Shown in pieces: positions 27,321-36,004 of a DNA stretch of 40,804 nt. Each line of letters opens with the position of its first letter. Position 1 is the stretch's first letter. The DNA is from an uncultured Planctomycetota bacterium (lineage in GTDB: Bacteria; Planctomycetota; Planctomycetia; Pirellulales; Thermoguttaceae). Below the pieces are notes generated by a model that saw only the letters and a list, made by a program, of their open reading frames with translations, ran no database searches and had not been told where the DNA came from. A program made the translations under genes and the position numbers. The DNA lies in the NCBI GenBank assembly GCA_900318195.1, contig ONJR01000115.1:1-40804 (forward strand), in the 5' to 3' direction.

Positions 27321-29819
27321 ATGACAAAACAACAAACCATTCCGCAGCAGATAATCGTTCGCGGCGCGCGCGTGCACAACTTAAAGAATATCGACGTAGA
27401 AATTCCGCTCAATCGCATCGTTGGAATCGCCGGCGTCTCCGGCTCCGGCAAGTCCTCGCTCGCGCTTGGCGTGCTATACGCGGAAGGGTCGCGTCGATAT
27501 TTGGAGTCGCTGTCGACCTATACGCGACGCAGAATGACGCAGGCGGCGAAGGCGGACGTCGACGAAGTTCTCTACGTGCCCGCCGCGCTCGCGTTGCACC
27601 AGCGACCTGGCGCGGGCGGAATTCGATCAACGTTCGGCACGGGCTCGGAACTACTTAATATTCTGCGTCTTATGTTCTCGCGCCTCGCAAGCCATCGCTG
27701 TCCTAACGGACACTATTGCCCGCCGAGTTTAGACGTCGCGGCGGAACGCGAAATTACCTGTCCGGAATGCGGCGTAAAGTTCTATGGTCCCGGCGCGGAA
27801 GAGCTTGCGTTCAATAGTCAGGGCGCGTGCCCGAAATGCGGCGGGACAGGCGTCGCGCTCACCGTCGATCGCGCGACGCTTGTCCCGGACGAGAGCAAAA
27901 CGATCGACGAAGGCGCCGTCGCGCCCTGGAACTCGCTCATGTGGTCTCTCATGACCGACGTATGCCGCGAAATGGGCGTGCGCACCGACGTGCCCTTTAA
28001 GAACTTAACGAAGAAAGAGAAAGAGATCGTCTACGACGGTCCAATGGAGAAAAAGCACATCTTCTACAAGGCTAAGGGTAAAGACTCCGTAACCGCCGGC
28101 GAAATGGACTTTACCTACTACAGCGCGACCGCGACCGTACTCAACGCGCTCAGTAAAGTTAAGGACGAAAAGGGAATGAAGCGAGTCGAGAAGTTCCTGA
28201 AAGAGGAGGTCTGTCCCGAATGCGACGGAACACGCTTATCCGCCGCCGCGCGCGCGCCCAGAATTATGGGGCAGTCCCTCGCCGACGTCTGTAAAATGAC
28301 GCTCAAGGAGCTCGAAGTATGGCGTGCGGACGTACCGGGTTCGCTACCGAAAGAAATGCGACCCATGGCGAAGAGTATTACCGCGTCCTTCCAATCGTGC
28401 GCGAAAAGACTCGTCGATCTCGGTCTATCCTATCTGTCCCTCGATCGCGCTGCGACAACCCTATCGACCGGCGAGCGACAACGTATGCAGCTCGCGCGCG
28501 CCGTCCGCAATCGCACGACCGGCGTTCTATACGTGCTCGACGAGCCCTCGATCGGACTGCATCCGTCGAATATCGTTGGACTTAACGCCGTTATGCGCGA
28601 TCTCGTCGACGACGGAAATTCCGTGCTGCTCGTCGATCACGACGTACAAATTCTCAAGGAAGCCGACTGGCTCGTCGAACTAGGACCCGACGCGGGCGCG
28701 GACGGCGGTCGAATCGTCGCAACCGGCTCAATCGACCAGATAGCGCGCAATCCACAATCGAAGATAGGTCCGTTCCTCTCCGGCAAAGTAGCGATCAAGT
28801 CGACGCCGCGCGCCAAGTCGAAGCTCTTTGCCGACGGAACGATCCGTCTCAGAACAGGCGCGATACATACCGTTAAACCGCTGAAAGTCGAGTTGCCGAA
28901 AGGGCGACTTACCGTTGTAACCGGCGTCTCCGGCTCGGGCAAAACGACGATGGTACTCGAGAGTCTCGTCCCGGGCGTCGAGGCGCTCACGCTCGGCAAA
29001 CCGCGCCCAGCGCACGTCGACGCGATCGAAGCGCCGGGAATAAAACACATTAAACTGATCGACGCGACCCCGATCGGCGTCAATATTCGCTCGACCGTCG
29101 CAACGTACGCCAATGTGCACGACGAATTGCGCAAAATCTACGCGCGCACGTCGGACGCGAAAGCGGCGGGGTTCAAGTCGGGCGATTTCTCGTACAATAC
29201 GGGCGATTTGCGCTGCCCGGTCTGCGACGGTACGGGCTCGATTAGCCTCGACGTGCAGTTCCTGCCCGACGTGGACGTACCATGCCCAGAATGCAGGGGG
29301 TCGCGTTACGCTAAGCTCGCTTATGGGGTCAAGTACAAGAATAAAACACGCGTCGAGCGTTCGTTGCCGGAACTTATGGCGCTCGACGTGAATCACGCGC
29401 TGGAGTTCGTTAAGGATCTCAAAACGGTCGCGCCGAGACTGCAGACGCTCAAGGAGCTTGGGCTCGGGTATCTAACGCTGGGCGAGGGCACGCCGAACCT
29501 TTCGGGCGGCGAAGCGCAACGTCTTAAGCTTGCGAGCGAGATGGGTCGTTCGCAATCTGATTCGATTTTCGTCTTCGACGAACCGACGATAGGTCTTCAT
29601 CCGCTCGACGTCCAAACGCTGCTTGGGGTCTTTGCGAGCTTGGTCGCGAACGGCGCGACCGTCGTCGTGATTGAGCATGACCTCGACGTCATCCGGAACG
29701 CGGATTATATAATCGACATGGGACCAGGGGGCGGCGAGGACGGCGGCGAGCTCGTCGTCTGCGGAACGCCGGAAGACGTTAAAGCGTGCCAAGCGAGCGC
29801 GACTGGTAAGTTTATTTAG
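27321..29819 (+). CDS. UvrA-like excinuclease ATPase (short form)
   Basis: The product is 832 residues with the two-ABC layout of UvrA, the damage-recognising subunit of nucleotide-excision repair. Walker A motifs are at 38-46 (GVSGSGKSS) and 535-543 (GVSGSGKTT); signatures are LSTGERQRMQLA (near 381) and LSGGEAQRLKLA (near 727); Walker B motifs are LDEPSIGLHP and FDEPTIGLHP. Zinc-module cysteines remain (CPECG/CPKCGGTG, CPECDGTR, CPVCDGTG/CPECRGSR). It is about 100 residues shorter than standard UvrA (about 940), and the first signature has Thr for the usual Gly. The region after ALALHQRPGAGGIRSTFGTGSE differs from the conserved UvrA text. It is therefore probably a UvrA2-type paralogue, which in other bacteria lacks the UvrB-binding part and is linked to tolerance of DNA-damaging drugs. 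The role here is inferred. Confidence 0.88.
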   Translation: MTKQQTIPQQIIVRGARVHNLKNIDVEIPLNRIVGIAGVSGSGKSSLALGVLYAEGSRRYLESLSTYTRRRMTQAAKADVDEVLYVPAALALHQRPGAGGIRSTFGTGSELLNILRLMFSRLASHRCPNGHYCPPSLDVAAEREITCPECGVKFYGPGAEELAFNSQGACPKCGGTGVALTVDRATLVPDESKTIDEGAVAPWNSLMWSLMTDVCREMGVRTDVPFKNLTKKEKEIVYDGPMEKKHIFYKAKGKDSVTAGEMDFTYYSATATVLNALSKVKDEKGMKRVEKFLKEEVCPECDGTRLSAAARAPRIMGQSLADVCKMTLKELEVWRADVPGSLPKEMRPMAKSITASFQSCAKRLVDLGLSYLSLDRAATTLSTGERQRMQLARAVRNRTTGVLYVLDEPSIGLHPSNIVGLNAVMRDLVDDGNSVLLVDHDVQILKEADWLVELGPDAGADGGRIVATGSIDQIARNPQSKIGPFLSGKVAIKSTPRAKSKLFADGTIRLRTGAIHTVKPLKVELPKGRLTVVTGVSGSGKTTMVLESLVPGVEALTLGKPRPAHVDAIEAPGIKHIKLIDATPIGVNIRSTVATYANVHDELRKIYARTSDAKAAGFKSGDFSYNTGDLRCPVCDGTGSISLDVQFLPDVDVPCPECRGSRYAKLAYGVKYKNKTRVERSLPELMALDVNHALEFVKDLKTVAPRLQTLKELGLGYLTLGEGTPNLSGGEAQRLKLASEMGRSQSDSIFVFDEPTIGLHPLDVQTLLGVFASLVANGATVVVIEHDLDVIRNADYIIDMGPGGGEDGGELVVCGTPEDVKACQASATGKFI

Positions 29820-29895
29820 GGCGCGCGGACGGGCGCGGGCATTGTCGACGTACGATCGCCGGTCGAATTGCGCAAGATAAGGTATGGAGTCGCTA

Positions 29896-29935
29896 ACGGC
29901 GCTACCCCTAGTTGGGATAGCGCCGTCGGTTTAAC
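29896..29935 (+). terminator. Hairpin after the UvrA-like gene
   Basis: A 9-base perfect stem (ACGGCGCTA / TAGCGCCGT) is extended by three C-G pairs with one bulged A, and followed by CGGTTTAA, a short T-run. It lies 77 bases past the stop codon. Confidence 0.6.
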
Positions 29936-29967
29936 GAGCTAGGAGATATTCGAGATTCCTTTCTACC

Positions 29968-30350
29968 CGCTATTTCGCGAGTCGAGTTCATTAAAACCAG
30001 TTCGCGCCCTCATGGAAATTGAGCGCGCTCATCATGCTCACGGTACGTTCTCAACCTCAACGCGTGGAATTGCACGGATCAAATTGAATCGCCAGCGCGA
30101 GAGATCAATCACGATGAACAGCTAGTCTCGTGTCAGCGAAATCCATACCCTTCGTTTGAACGCTTTTGACGATCGATCGGTACGACTCGCAGGAAAATTG
30201 CGCGTCTCTTCGCTTACCTAACCTTGGGAACTCAATTCCTCGAACGCCCGCGCATATTGCTTCGATACCGTTTCATAAGAGTAACGCGACGCGTATCTTT
30301 GAAGACTTACGGCGAGCGCACGTCGTCTGGGCTCGTCGTCCCACAAGTTC
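29968..30350 (+). repeat. Long direct repeat, copy A (glycosyltransferase 3' end plus flank)
   Basis: This segment of about 380 bases aligns with 36005-36389 in the same orientation, about nine bases in ten identical by eye. It covers the last 44 or so codons of the glycosyltransferase gene (30218-30350) and about 250 bases of non-coding DNA beyond its stop codon. The non-coding part appears at least as well conserved as the coding part, with one exact run of nearly 50 bases around 30140-30185. The stretch 29820-30217 contains no other gene that I can support. Confidence 0.93.
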
Positions 30351-31456
30351 AGTATCGCGTCTCGCCAGATCAGAACTTCGGATCGCTTCTCAGCGTTTAG
30401 TTCCGAATGACGCCAGAACGAAGAGAGGGGTAGAATTAACTGAGACGCCTCGGGAATTTGCCCCATGACCTCGGGCAACGCGCCGCGAGCGGCGCACAGG
30501 GCAGGAATACCGTTCCAAGCCGCCTCGATCGCAACGCGTCCAAACGTCTCTTCGCATAAAGACGGCGCTAGTAGAAGTCGCGTTACGTCGTAGATAGCGC
30601 GCGGATCAGTTGCGCCGGGCGAAAAGGATATATTAGGGAGCGAGCGCAACGTCTGATTGCGCGAAAGAGAGTGGAAAGAAGAACGACCGGCGACGAATAG
30701 GATTGGTATTTCAGGTCGAACGCGTGATAGTTCACGCGCTAGCTCGATCGCAAAGAGCGCGCCTTTTTCAATAGAAGCGTTAATGAGCGTTATATATTTC
30801 GTTCTGTCAGGGCTACGTGAAGACGCAATAACCTGGCGTTCGTTGATCAGCGGGGGAACAACGGTCGTAGCGATTCCCAAACGAGTACGATAATAATCAG
30901 CGGCAAACTGAGACGGAACAATGATTGAATCAAAAAGGTCAAAAAGCTCTTTCCGATCATAACTTAAATTGTGGAGAAAGAAGATCGTTTTGACGCCCGA
31001 CGAGCGCGCAAACTTCGCCGCGCGCGCCGCCGCCCAGTAGCCGCCGTACGTTGCGTAGACCGTCGGGTGAAAACGACGTATCTCGCCCATAAGGAGCGCA
31101 AGATACGCGTCGCCATGACTGCGCGGTAAGAAATGACGGGGCGTTTGCGCGTACGCGCCAGAGGGAAGGAATATCGTGGAAGAGACGCCTCCGTCGGAGA
31201 AGGAATACGTCTTAAAGGACGTCGAACGACCGTGAAACGATAAAGAGCCTGTGCGCATAACGTATCCGTCCGAAACGCTTCGCATTCTCTCTATTAAGAC
31301 GTCCTCGTTAGACGTATGAGAATCGAATAACGGACCGCACAAAACATGAACTTCGTCTCCGCGGCGCGATAAGTAGCGCAGGATTTCGCGCGTTGTAATC
31401 GCGGCGCCGCTATAACTGTCTAAATAGTTATGATAGGAGGAAAAGAGGATTTTCAT
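30218..31456 (-). CDS. GT4-type glycosyltransferase
   Basis: The product is 412 residues, beginning MKILFSSYHNYLDSYSGAA. It has the GT-B fold of family 4 retaining glycosyltransferases, which move a sugar from a nucleotide donor to a glycan, lipid or protein. The N-terminal half has the first Rossmann strand and a GGAA-like SGAAITTREILRYL acceptor-side helix. The C-terminal half has LINASIEKGALFAIELA (donor-domain start, near 220) and the family E-x7-E motif E303-TFGRVAI-E311, followed by GIPALCAARGALPEV. No strong ribosome site is seen. It stands downstream of a two-gene surface-protein unit on the same strand but beyond a strong terminator. The last codons lie within the long direct repeat. 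A role in decorating the neighbouring surface protein is plausible but only inferred from position. Confidence 0.9.
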   Translation of the reverse strand: MKILFSSYHNYLDSYSGAAITTREILRYLSRRGDEVHVLCGPLFDSHTSNEDVLIERMRSVSDGYVMRTGSLSFHGRSTSFKTYSFSDGGVSSTIFLPSGAYAQTPRHFLPRSHGDAYLALLMGEIRRFHPTVYATYGGYWAAARAAKFARSSGVKTIFFLHNLSYDRKELFDLFDSIIVPSQFAADYYRTRLGIATTVVPPLINERQVIASSRSPDRTKYITLINASIEKGALFAIELARELSRVRPEIPILFVAGRSSFHSLSRNQTLRSLPNISFSPGATDPRAIYDVTRLLLAPSLCEETFGRVAIEAAWNGIPALCAARGALPEVMGQIPEASQLILPLSSFWRHSELNAEKRSEVLIWRDAILNLWDDEPRRRALAVSLQRYASRYSYETVSKQYARAFEELSSQG

Positions 31457-31604
31457 GATCTGGGAATTGCATGATTCTGCTACCGTGCCGTCGTTATGAA
31501 GTCAACAAGACGCCGACGCCGTACGACACAAGCACATAAAGTCAACGAAGTCGATGTTCGAACATTTAAGGAGTCCGCCGCATGGACGATACGCTATAAC
31601 ATTA

Positions 31605-31652
31605 GGGAATCTCTAAAAACCCCTCTAGCTAGAGGGGTTTTTAGAGATTCCC
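31605..31652. terminator. Perfect 48-bp palindrome acting as bidirectional terminator
   Basis: Two 24-base arms meet with no spacer and are exact reverse complements (each reads from GGGAATCTCT at the outside to CTAG at the centre). The core A5-C4-TCTAGCTAGA-G4-T5 gives a GC hairpin followed by five T on both strands. It can therefore end transcription from either side, and it lies 41 bases past the end of the 549-residue gene. A perfect palindrome of this size can also be an abutted pair of transposon ends, but no clear target duplication flanks it. Confidence 0.8.
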
Positions 31653-31693
31653 ATATATACTGTGAAATAGTTGCTCGTTACCTTAGTAGCGTC

Positions 31694-33343
31694 CTAGTTA
31701 AGAATTAAGAAGACTTGATCGAGCCTTTCGCTTTCAGAGTCTTTTATATTTACGTACTTACAAGGTTCAGACGTAACTTCTGATAGAATAGTATTGTCAT
31801 GACTTAACTTGATTTCGTGCATTAGGGCAAATTTTCCGCCAGCAAAGAAGGGCTGAACAAAACGCACAATCTCAGGTACGCGTTCACAAGTTGAATGTGG
31901 GTAACAAGGGGTCGCGTATTGCGTCTGATCGTCGGCTCTATGATACTTAGAGACGGTGCAGGTTCCATCCTTCTGGCGAAACACGAACGTATAGAATAAG
32001 GAAGGTTTATTCAATTGAATTGAAAAACCTCCAAGTTCATATTTGACCTCTTGATTAGATCCTTCACTTTGCTCATTGGCAATTTTTACATAGTATCGAA
32101 AAGTCTGTTCACCGTCGAACAACGTCAACATGACGTTGTTCGAGGAATAGCCGTCGTACCTAAGCGCGAGCGAGAGTTGTTCCTCGTTTGAATTGCCGTC
32201 TTCATTATTACCGGCGTAACCGTTAAATAAATATTCGGAGTTTTTCTCAAGCGCGGTCGATAGATTATAGATACTGTCAAGATTCGACAGAGCGCGTATA
32301 GTTGAATATGAAGCGTCGAGTAAATTCTTTTCATCAAGTGAAAGCCCTGATTCGATTTGTCTCGGGTCGATCATTCTAAATAACGCGCTCTTGGCATGAG
32401 ACTTTGGTTGATGAATGGCGCTGAAGTATTTTTCTGGATTGTATGATTTCATGAGCGTTTCATATCCAGAACTACCAAATCGCTCAATGATCTTTCCATT
32501 TTCGTCCCAAACGATCCGGCGACAAATTTCAGGGTTAGTTGACGGCAACGCTTCCTGAAATTGACGGGCATAGAAGGGGAGCTCGTCATTATCTTTCATT
32601 CTTTGTAATGTCTCAGCGTCATTTTGACTGAATACGTCGTAAAAGTCATACGGCTTCTCGTAATAGAAGTAGACTAGGTCGCGAAGACGGCTGTTATTAT
32701 CAAAGTAAAGCGTTGTTACGATATTAGACTCATAAGGAACGATCGACGCTTTTACGATTCTATTGAATCCATCAATTAACGCTTCAGCATCCTTGGATGG
32801 TTCAGGTCCTGAAAGTTCGAGTTCAAGGTATCCCTCTGTATTAACCAAGACTAACTTATCGCCGAAAAAACGTTGTTGCAGAAGTAATATGTCAATGAAA
32901 GCGCCGCCTTTCAGCAGATTTTCTCTCTTGTCGCCGAGTCCAAAAAGAAGTTTTCCGTACTCGTTCTGACCAAGATTAAATACTTCAATCTCAGCGCTGA
33001 TTTCATGTTTAGTTAGCCCGAGTATCTTACCACGCTCGCGAATTTCACGCTCTTTTACTGAACGATACTCACGGTCGGTCGATTTAAGCGCCTCTTTCCC
33101 GTACATGAGTGCATCTAGAATACATTCTATTGTATTCTCTTGCCCGACGATTTCCACTACGTCTTTAAATGCGTTTAGTCTTTTTATCTCCTCGGGAGTA
33201 AGAAACTTGTCCGGGACGGCAACCGGCGCTATATTAAAAATACCTTGTTCGTTAATTTCCATATTCTCGTGGGCAACGCCAGGAAGCGATACAAGAATAC
33301 TGAAAACTAGCAAAGGGATCACTAGCATACTTCTCGCGCGCAT
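31694..33343 (-). CDS. Secreted protein of unknown family (549 aa)
   Basis: The start codon follows an excellent AAAGGAGG ribosome site. Residues 1-24 are a signal peptide (MLVIPLLVFSILVSLPGVA). I do not recognise the mature protein. A charged helical part comes first (about 45-130, with LTPEEIKRLNAFKDVVEIVG), then a mixed alpha/beta region with many aromatic residues (LYFDNNSRLRDLVYFYYEKPYD). The C-terminal part is beta-rich (about 390-540) and contains four Cys (CTVSKYH, CYPHSTC, EPCKY) that could form disulphides. Base composition is clearly AT-richer than the neighbouring housekeeping genes, and codons such as AAT, GAT and TTT are common, which suggests acquisition. It is 53 bases downstream of the second LEPR-type gene and probably co-transcribed with it, so the two may act together outside the cell. 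Confidence 0.85.
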   Translation of the reverse strand: MRARSMLVIPLLVFSILVSLPGVAHENMEINEQGIFNIAPVAVPDKFLTPEEIKRLNAFKDVVEIVGQENTIECILDALMYGKEALKSTDREYRSVKEREIRERGKILGLTKHEISAEIEVFNLGQNEYGKLLFGLGDKRENLLKGGAFIDILLLQQRFFGDKLVLVNTEGYLELELSGPEPSKDAEALIDGFNRIVKASIVPYESNIVTTLYFDNNSRLRDLVYFYYEKPYDFYDVFSQNDAETLQRMKDNDELPFYARQFQEALPSTNPEICRRIVWDENGKIIERFGSSGYETLMKSYNPEKYFSAIHQPKSHAKSALFRMIDPRQIESGLSLDEKNLLDASYSTIRALSNLDSIYNLSTALEKNSEYLFNGYAGNNEDGNSNEEQLSLALRYDGYSSNNVMLTLFDGEQTFRYYVKIANEQSEGSNQEVKYELGGFSIQLNKPSLFYTFVFRQKDGTCTVSKYHRADDQTQYATPCYPHSTCERVPEIVRFVQPFFAGGKFALMHEIKLSHDNTILSEVTSEPCKYVNIKDSESERLDQVFLILN

Positions 33344-33396
33344 TTTTGAAACCTCCTTTAAACGCTCTCTTGGCGTTTTAGTGCGTTAATTGAATT

Positions 33397-35871
33397 TTAC
33401 CATTTTCTGGCGTTCCCGATTGAATAAGTTCCATAGCTCCCACCATACTCGTTCACAAGCTGAACTCCAAATGGTCCAGGGGCGCGTCCTATGAAATTGT
33501 AACCATACGACGTCACATTAACCTCGTCAATATCAAGCGCTACGCCGCACGCACTTACGACGTCGATCGTTACGTCTACACAATTATGTCCAGGAATTGT
33601 TCCCGACCGTTTAATACGATATGTTCCTGGTTGAACAGCAACTGAATATGTTTCAATTAAACCATTTAAATAGTCGCCAACAGATGGAATCATGAACGTT
33701 GCGTATGCGTCGACGTCAGTGATTCTTTGAGAATCTGTTCGGAGAACTCCATCGTCAGTTAAAAATAACCTCCATAGATTTGAATGTTGTGGATAGTATC
33801 CCCAGGGAACGTTACAGTATGGAGCGAGAGCGCCGTACGAATATACGTTTTGAATAGAGCCTGCTGAACCATACTGGTTGGTACAATAATCCCTTAGACT
33901 CTGAGTAGCCTCTATTATCCAGAAAGCGTGTCCTGCATATTCTTCCGTATCAAAAAGATCGTCTTGACCTGGAACAGGTTGGATTACACACGCTGTTACA
34001 GCCGCCCACCCATATGTAAAGGATATAGTAAATTCGTCATACGAATTAAGATGAAATTTATCGTATGCGCGTACCACAACAGTAAAGTCGTAACTGTTAT
34101 AATTTGAATCAGGCAAGGAGCTCCATACGAGACCGTTTTCACTCATCGTAAACCTATCGTCATTTATCACGGTCAGTTCGTATTCGTTTACACTAGAGAC
34201 TAAAAGAGTCTCTATCAAATCGCCTTCTACAGGTTTACCATACTTGAAACCGAAATCGTGTCGGTCGTTGTCAACACCGCCTTGGTCGTTGTTGCGAGTG
34301 AACTCTGGCGCTTGATAAATCGTCACATTACCGACAGTCGAGCCTATTGCATATTGCGGTAGCGTGTTCGTTCCACCTTCGCCGGCGTTATTTGTAATAT
34401 TGCTCAGCGTCAGCGTTACCGTCTCATTCGGTTCAAAAAGTCGATCTTCAACTGGTTCGACCTCAACGGCGACAGAGGCGCTCGAAGCGGGAATCGTTAC
34501 TTGCGAACCAACGCCGTTATTCGTACCGCTAAGATAAAGTTGATAGTCAGTCGAACGCGTCGCCGAACCGCCAGTCTGGAGCGCGACCGTGATCGGGTAC
34601 GTGTCGTCAAGAGTATAGTCGCTACACAGCGTGTTCAGCGACGTTGCCGTCGAATTCATACCCCTCGTTATATTGAAGCTACCGCGCGTAGGATTGCAAT
34701 CAGCGACGTCGGGATTACCTTCCAATGCTTCGTCTTCCGCAACTTCTGCGCGCACCTGCCACTGGTCGTCGTCGACAATCGTTACCGTCGTCGTTTGGTT
34801 AATATACGTAAAATCGTACTGCGGGAGCCAGTCGTCATTGATTTCGGGCTCAACTTCGAGGTGAATCGTGATGATAACATTGTCTTCTGGTTTCGCATCG
34901 TTGATTGGCACAAGATAGAACGTCGTCGAGCCGCCAGAATAATCGATCATACGCGGGGATTCGGTAACAACGGGCATAAAGTAGCTGGGAGTCACCGCGT
35001 ATGAGTCAAGATCGCCTGTGATCGTTACGCGACCAACGTAGTAATTGGGGAGTTCGGGAAGCGTTATCGCAACGTAATCAGCTCCGTTAAGAGCGTTGCT
35101 TCCACCGCTTGCAAAACCATTACGTTCAAGGAGCGGATTGACAAGACCATTGACATTATGCAGACTGGAGATAGCGCTAGAAAGAGTAGTCGTTACTATG
35201 AGCTGGTACTCCTCTGACTCGGAACTACCGCCTGCGCCGCCATTACCACTACCTCCACTACCTCCACTGCTACCACTACCGCCGCTACCGCCGCTCATGA
35301 GAAGATTGCCGTTTCCAAGCGCGCTCGCAATAAGCTCAAGAGATTCCCCGTCGACCTCGGCGTCCACTAGCAACTCGTCGGCTTGATAGATCGCAAGATC
35401 CTCATAACAAACACACGTTTCGTCGTTTGCTTCAATGGTCGCAAGTGGAAGCGCGAGACTTTCTAACTCAGAATCTGAAAGTTCCGATTCGTCGACGTTC
35501 TCAGCGCCGTCCCATTCAATCTCGGCGGCGGCTAGTTCCGATAGTTCCGCATCGTCAGAAGACGGCGCGACACTCGCATTGGAAGCTAGTTCGTAATGGA
35601 TAACGTCTGACGCAGCGGGAGCAGGCGCTACTTCTGCAACTATCTCAGAAGAAGCGGAAGTCGACGTTGTAACCTCTGCGTCTTCTGGCACGATCGCGCC
35701 GTCGTCCACGAGACCGCTGGCGGAGAGAACATGACGGTTTTCCAGACGTTCCATTCGCAAGAGGCGTTTTTTCGGAGAAAAAAGGCGACGCGAGTGCGCT
35801 ACGCTGTGAGAAAGCCCGAGAAATTCAACGATGATATCGACGACTTGGCGGATGATCTGTAACTTCTTCAT
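33397..35871 (-). CDS. LEPR-type surface protein with Calx-beta repeats and a papain-like C-terminus
   Basis: The product is 824 residues from the ATG at 35871 (AAGGAG nine bases upstream); a TTG at 35898 is in frame but lies before this site. The N-terminus has SPKKRLLRMERLENRHVLSAS, a variant of the planctomycetal LEPR-XLL box. An acidic Ala/Ser/Glu stretch and a pure Gly/Ser linker follow. Calx-beta-like folds come next (one with EGNPDVADCNPTRGSFNITRG and FEPNETVTLTLSNI), then a cadherin-like region (FTMSENGLVWSSLPDSNYNSYDFTV). The last 190 residues have EYAGHAFWII (H648), PWGYYPQHSN, GHNCVDVTIDVVSACGV (C764) and GRAPGPFG. This His-then-Cys order and spacing resemble permuted papain/NlpC-type thiol hydrolases, a call I make by pattern only. 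DNA for the C-terminal third is AT-richer than for the N-terminal half. Confidence 0.85.
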   Translation of the reverse strand: MKKLQIIRQVVDIIVEFLGLSHSVAHSRRLFSPKKRLLRMERLENRHVLSASGLVDDGAIVPEDAEVTTSTSASSEIVAEVAPAPAASDVIHYELASNASVAPSSDDAELSELAAAEIEWDGAENVDESELSDSELESLALPLATIEANDETCVCYEDLAIYQADELLVDAEVDGESLELIASALGNGNLLMSGGSGGSGSSGGSGGSGNGGAGGSSESEEYQLIVTTTLSSAISSLHNVNGLVNPLLERNGFASGGSNALNGADYVAITLPELPNYYVGRVTITGDLDSYAVTPSYFMPVVTESPRMIDYSGGSTTFYLVPINDAKPEDNVIITIHLEVEPEINDDWLPQYDFTYINQTTTVTIVDDDQWQVRAEVAEDEALEGNPDVADCNPTRGSFNITRGMNSTATSLNTLCSDYTLDDTYPITVALQTGGSATRSTDYQLYLSGTNNGVGSQVTIPASSASVAVEVEPVEDRLFEPNETVTLTLSNITNNAGEGGTNTLPQYAIGSTVGNVTIYQAPEFTRNNDQGGVDNDRHDFGFKYGKPVEGDLIETLLVSSVNEYELTVINDDRFTMSENGLVWSSLPDSNYNSYDFTVVVRAYDKFHLNSYDEFTISFTYGWAAVTACVIQPVPGQDDLFDTEEYAGHAFWIIEATQSLRDYCTNQYGSAGSIQNVYSYGALAPYCNVPWGYYPQHSNLWRLFLTDDGVLRTDSQRITDVDAYATFMIPSVGDYLNGLIETYSVAVQPGTYRIKRSGTIPGHNCVDVTIDVVSACGVALDIDEVNVTSYGYNFIGRAPGPFGVQLVNEYGGSYGTYSIGNARKW
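35230..35298 (-). repeat. Gly/Ser linker microrepeat
   Basis: Short near-repeats of ACC-TCC/GCC-type codons on the plus strand code, on the minus strand, for a run of G-G-S and G-S-S triplets. It forms a flexible linker between the acidic stretch and the first folded domain of the LEPR-type protein. Such triplet runs can change length by slippage without loss of frame. Confidence 0.8.
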
Positions 35872-35938
35872 ACGATGTATCTCCTTGATCAAGACCAAAA
35901 ATTATGTAACCGTCACGACGACGAAACTAGTTTCTTAT

Positions 35939-35966
35939 ATTATACCAAACATGACGCGCAGGTCAA
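35939..35966 (-). promoter_or_regulatory. Promoter of the surface-protein operon
   Basis: Read on the minus strand, TTGACC (35966-35961) and a perfect TATAAT (35944-35939) are separated by 16 bases. Transcription would start near 35932, giving a leader of about 60 bases that contains the AAGGAG ribosome site. Confidence 0.75.
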
Positions 35967-36004
35967 GCGGGTCGCGTACATTTTCGTTAAATTTCTGCTC
36001 GATT

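Noticed and set aside
31605..31652. Insertion-sequence remnant at the 48-bp palindrome
   Set aside because: No flanking target duplication and no transposase fragment are visible. The A5-stem-T5 core is fully explained as a two-way terminator, so I call it that and leave the transposon idea as a check.
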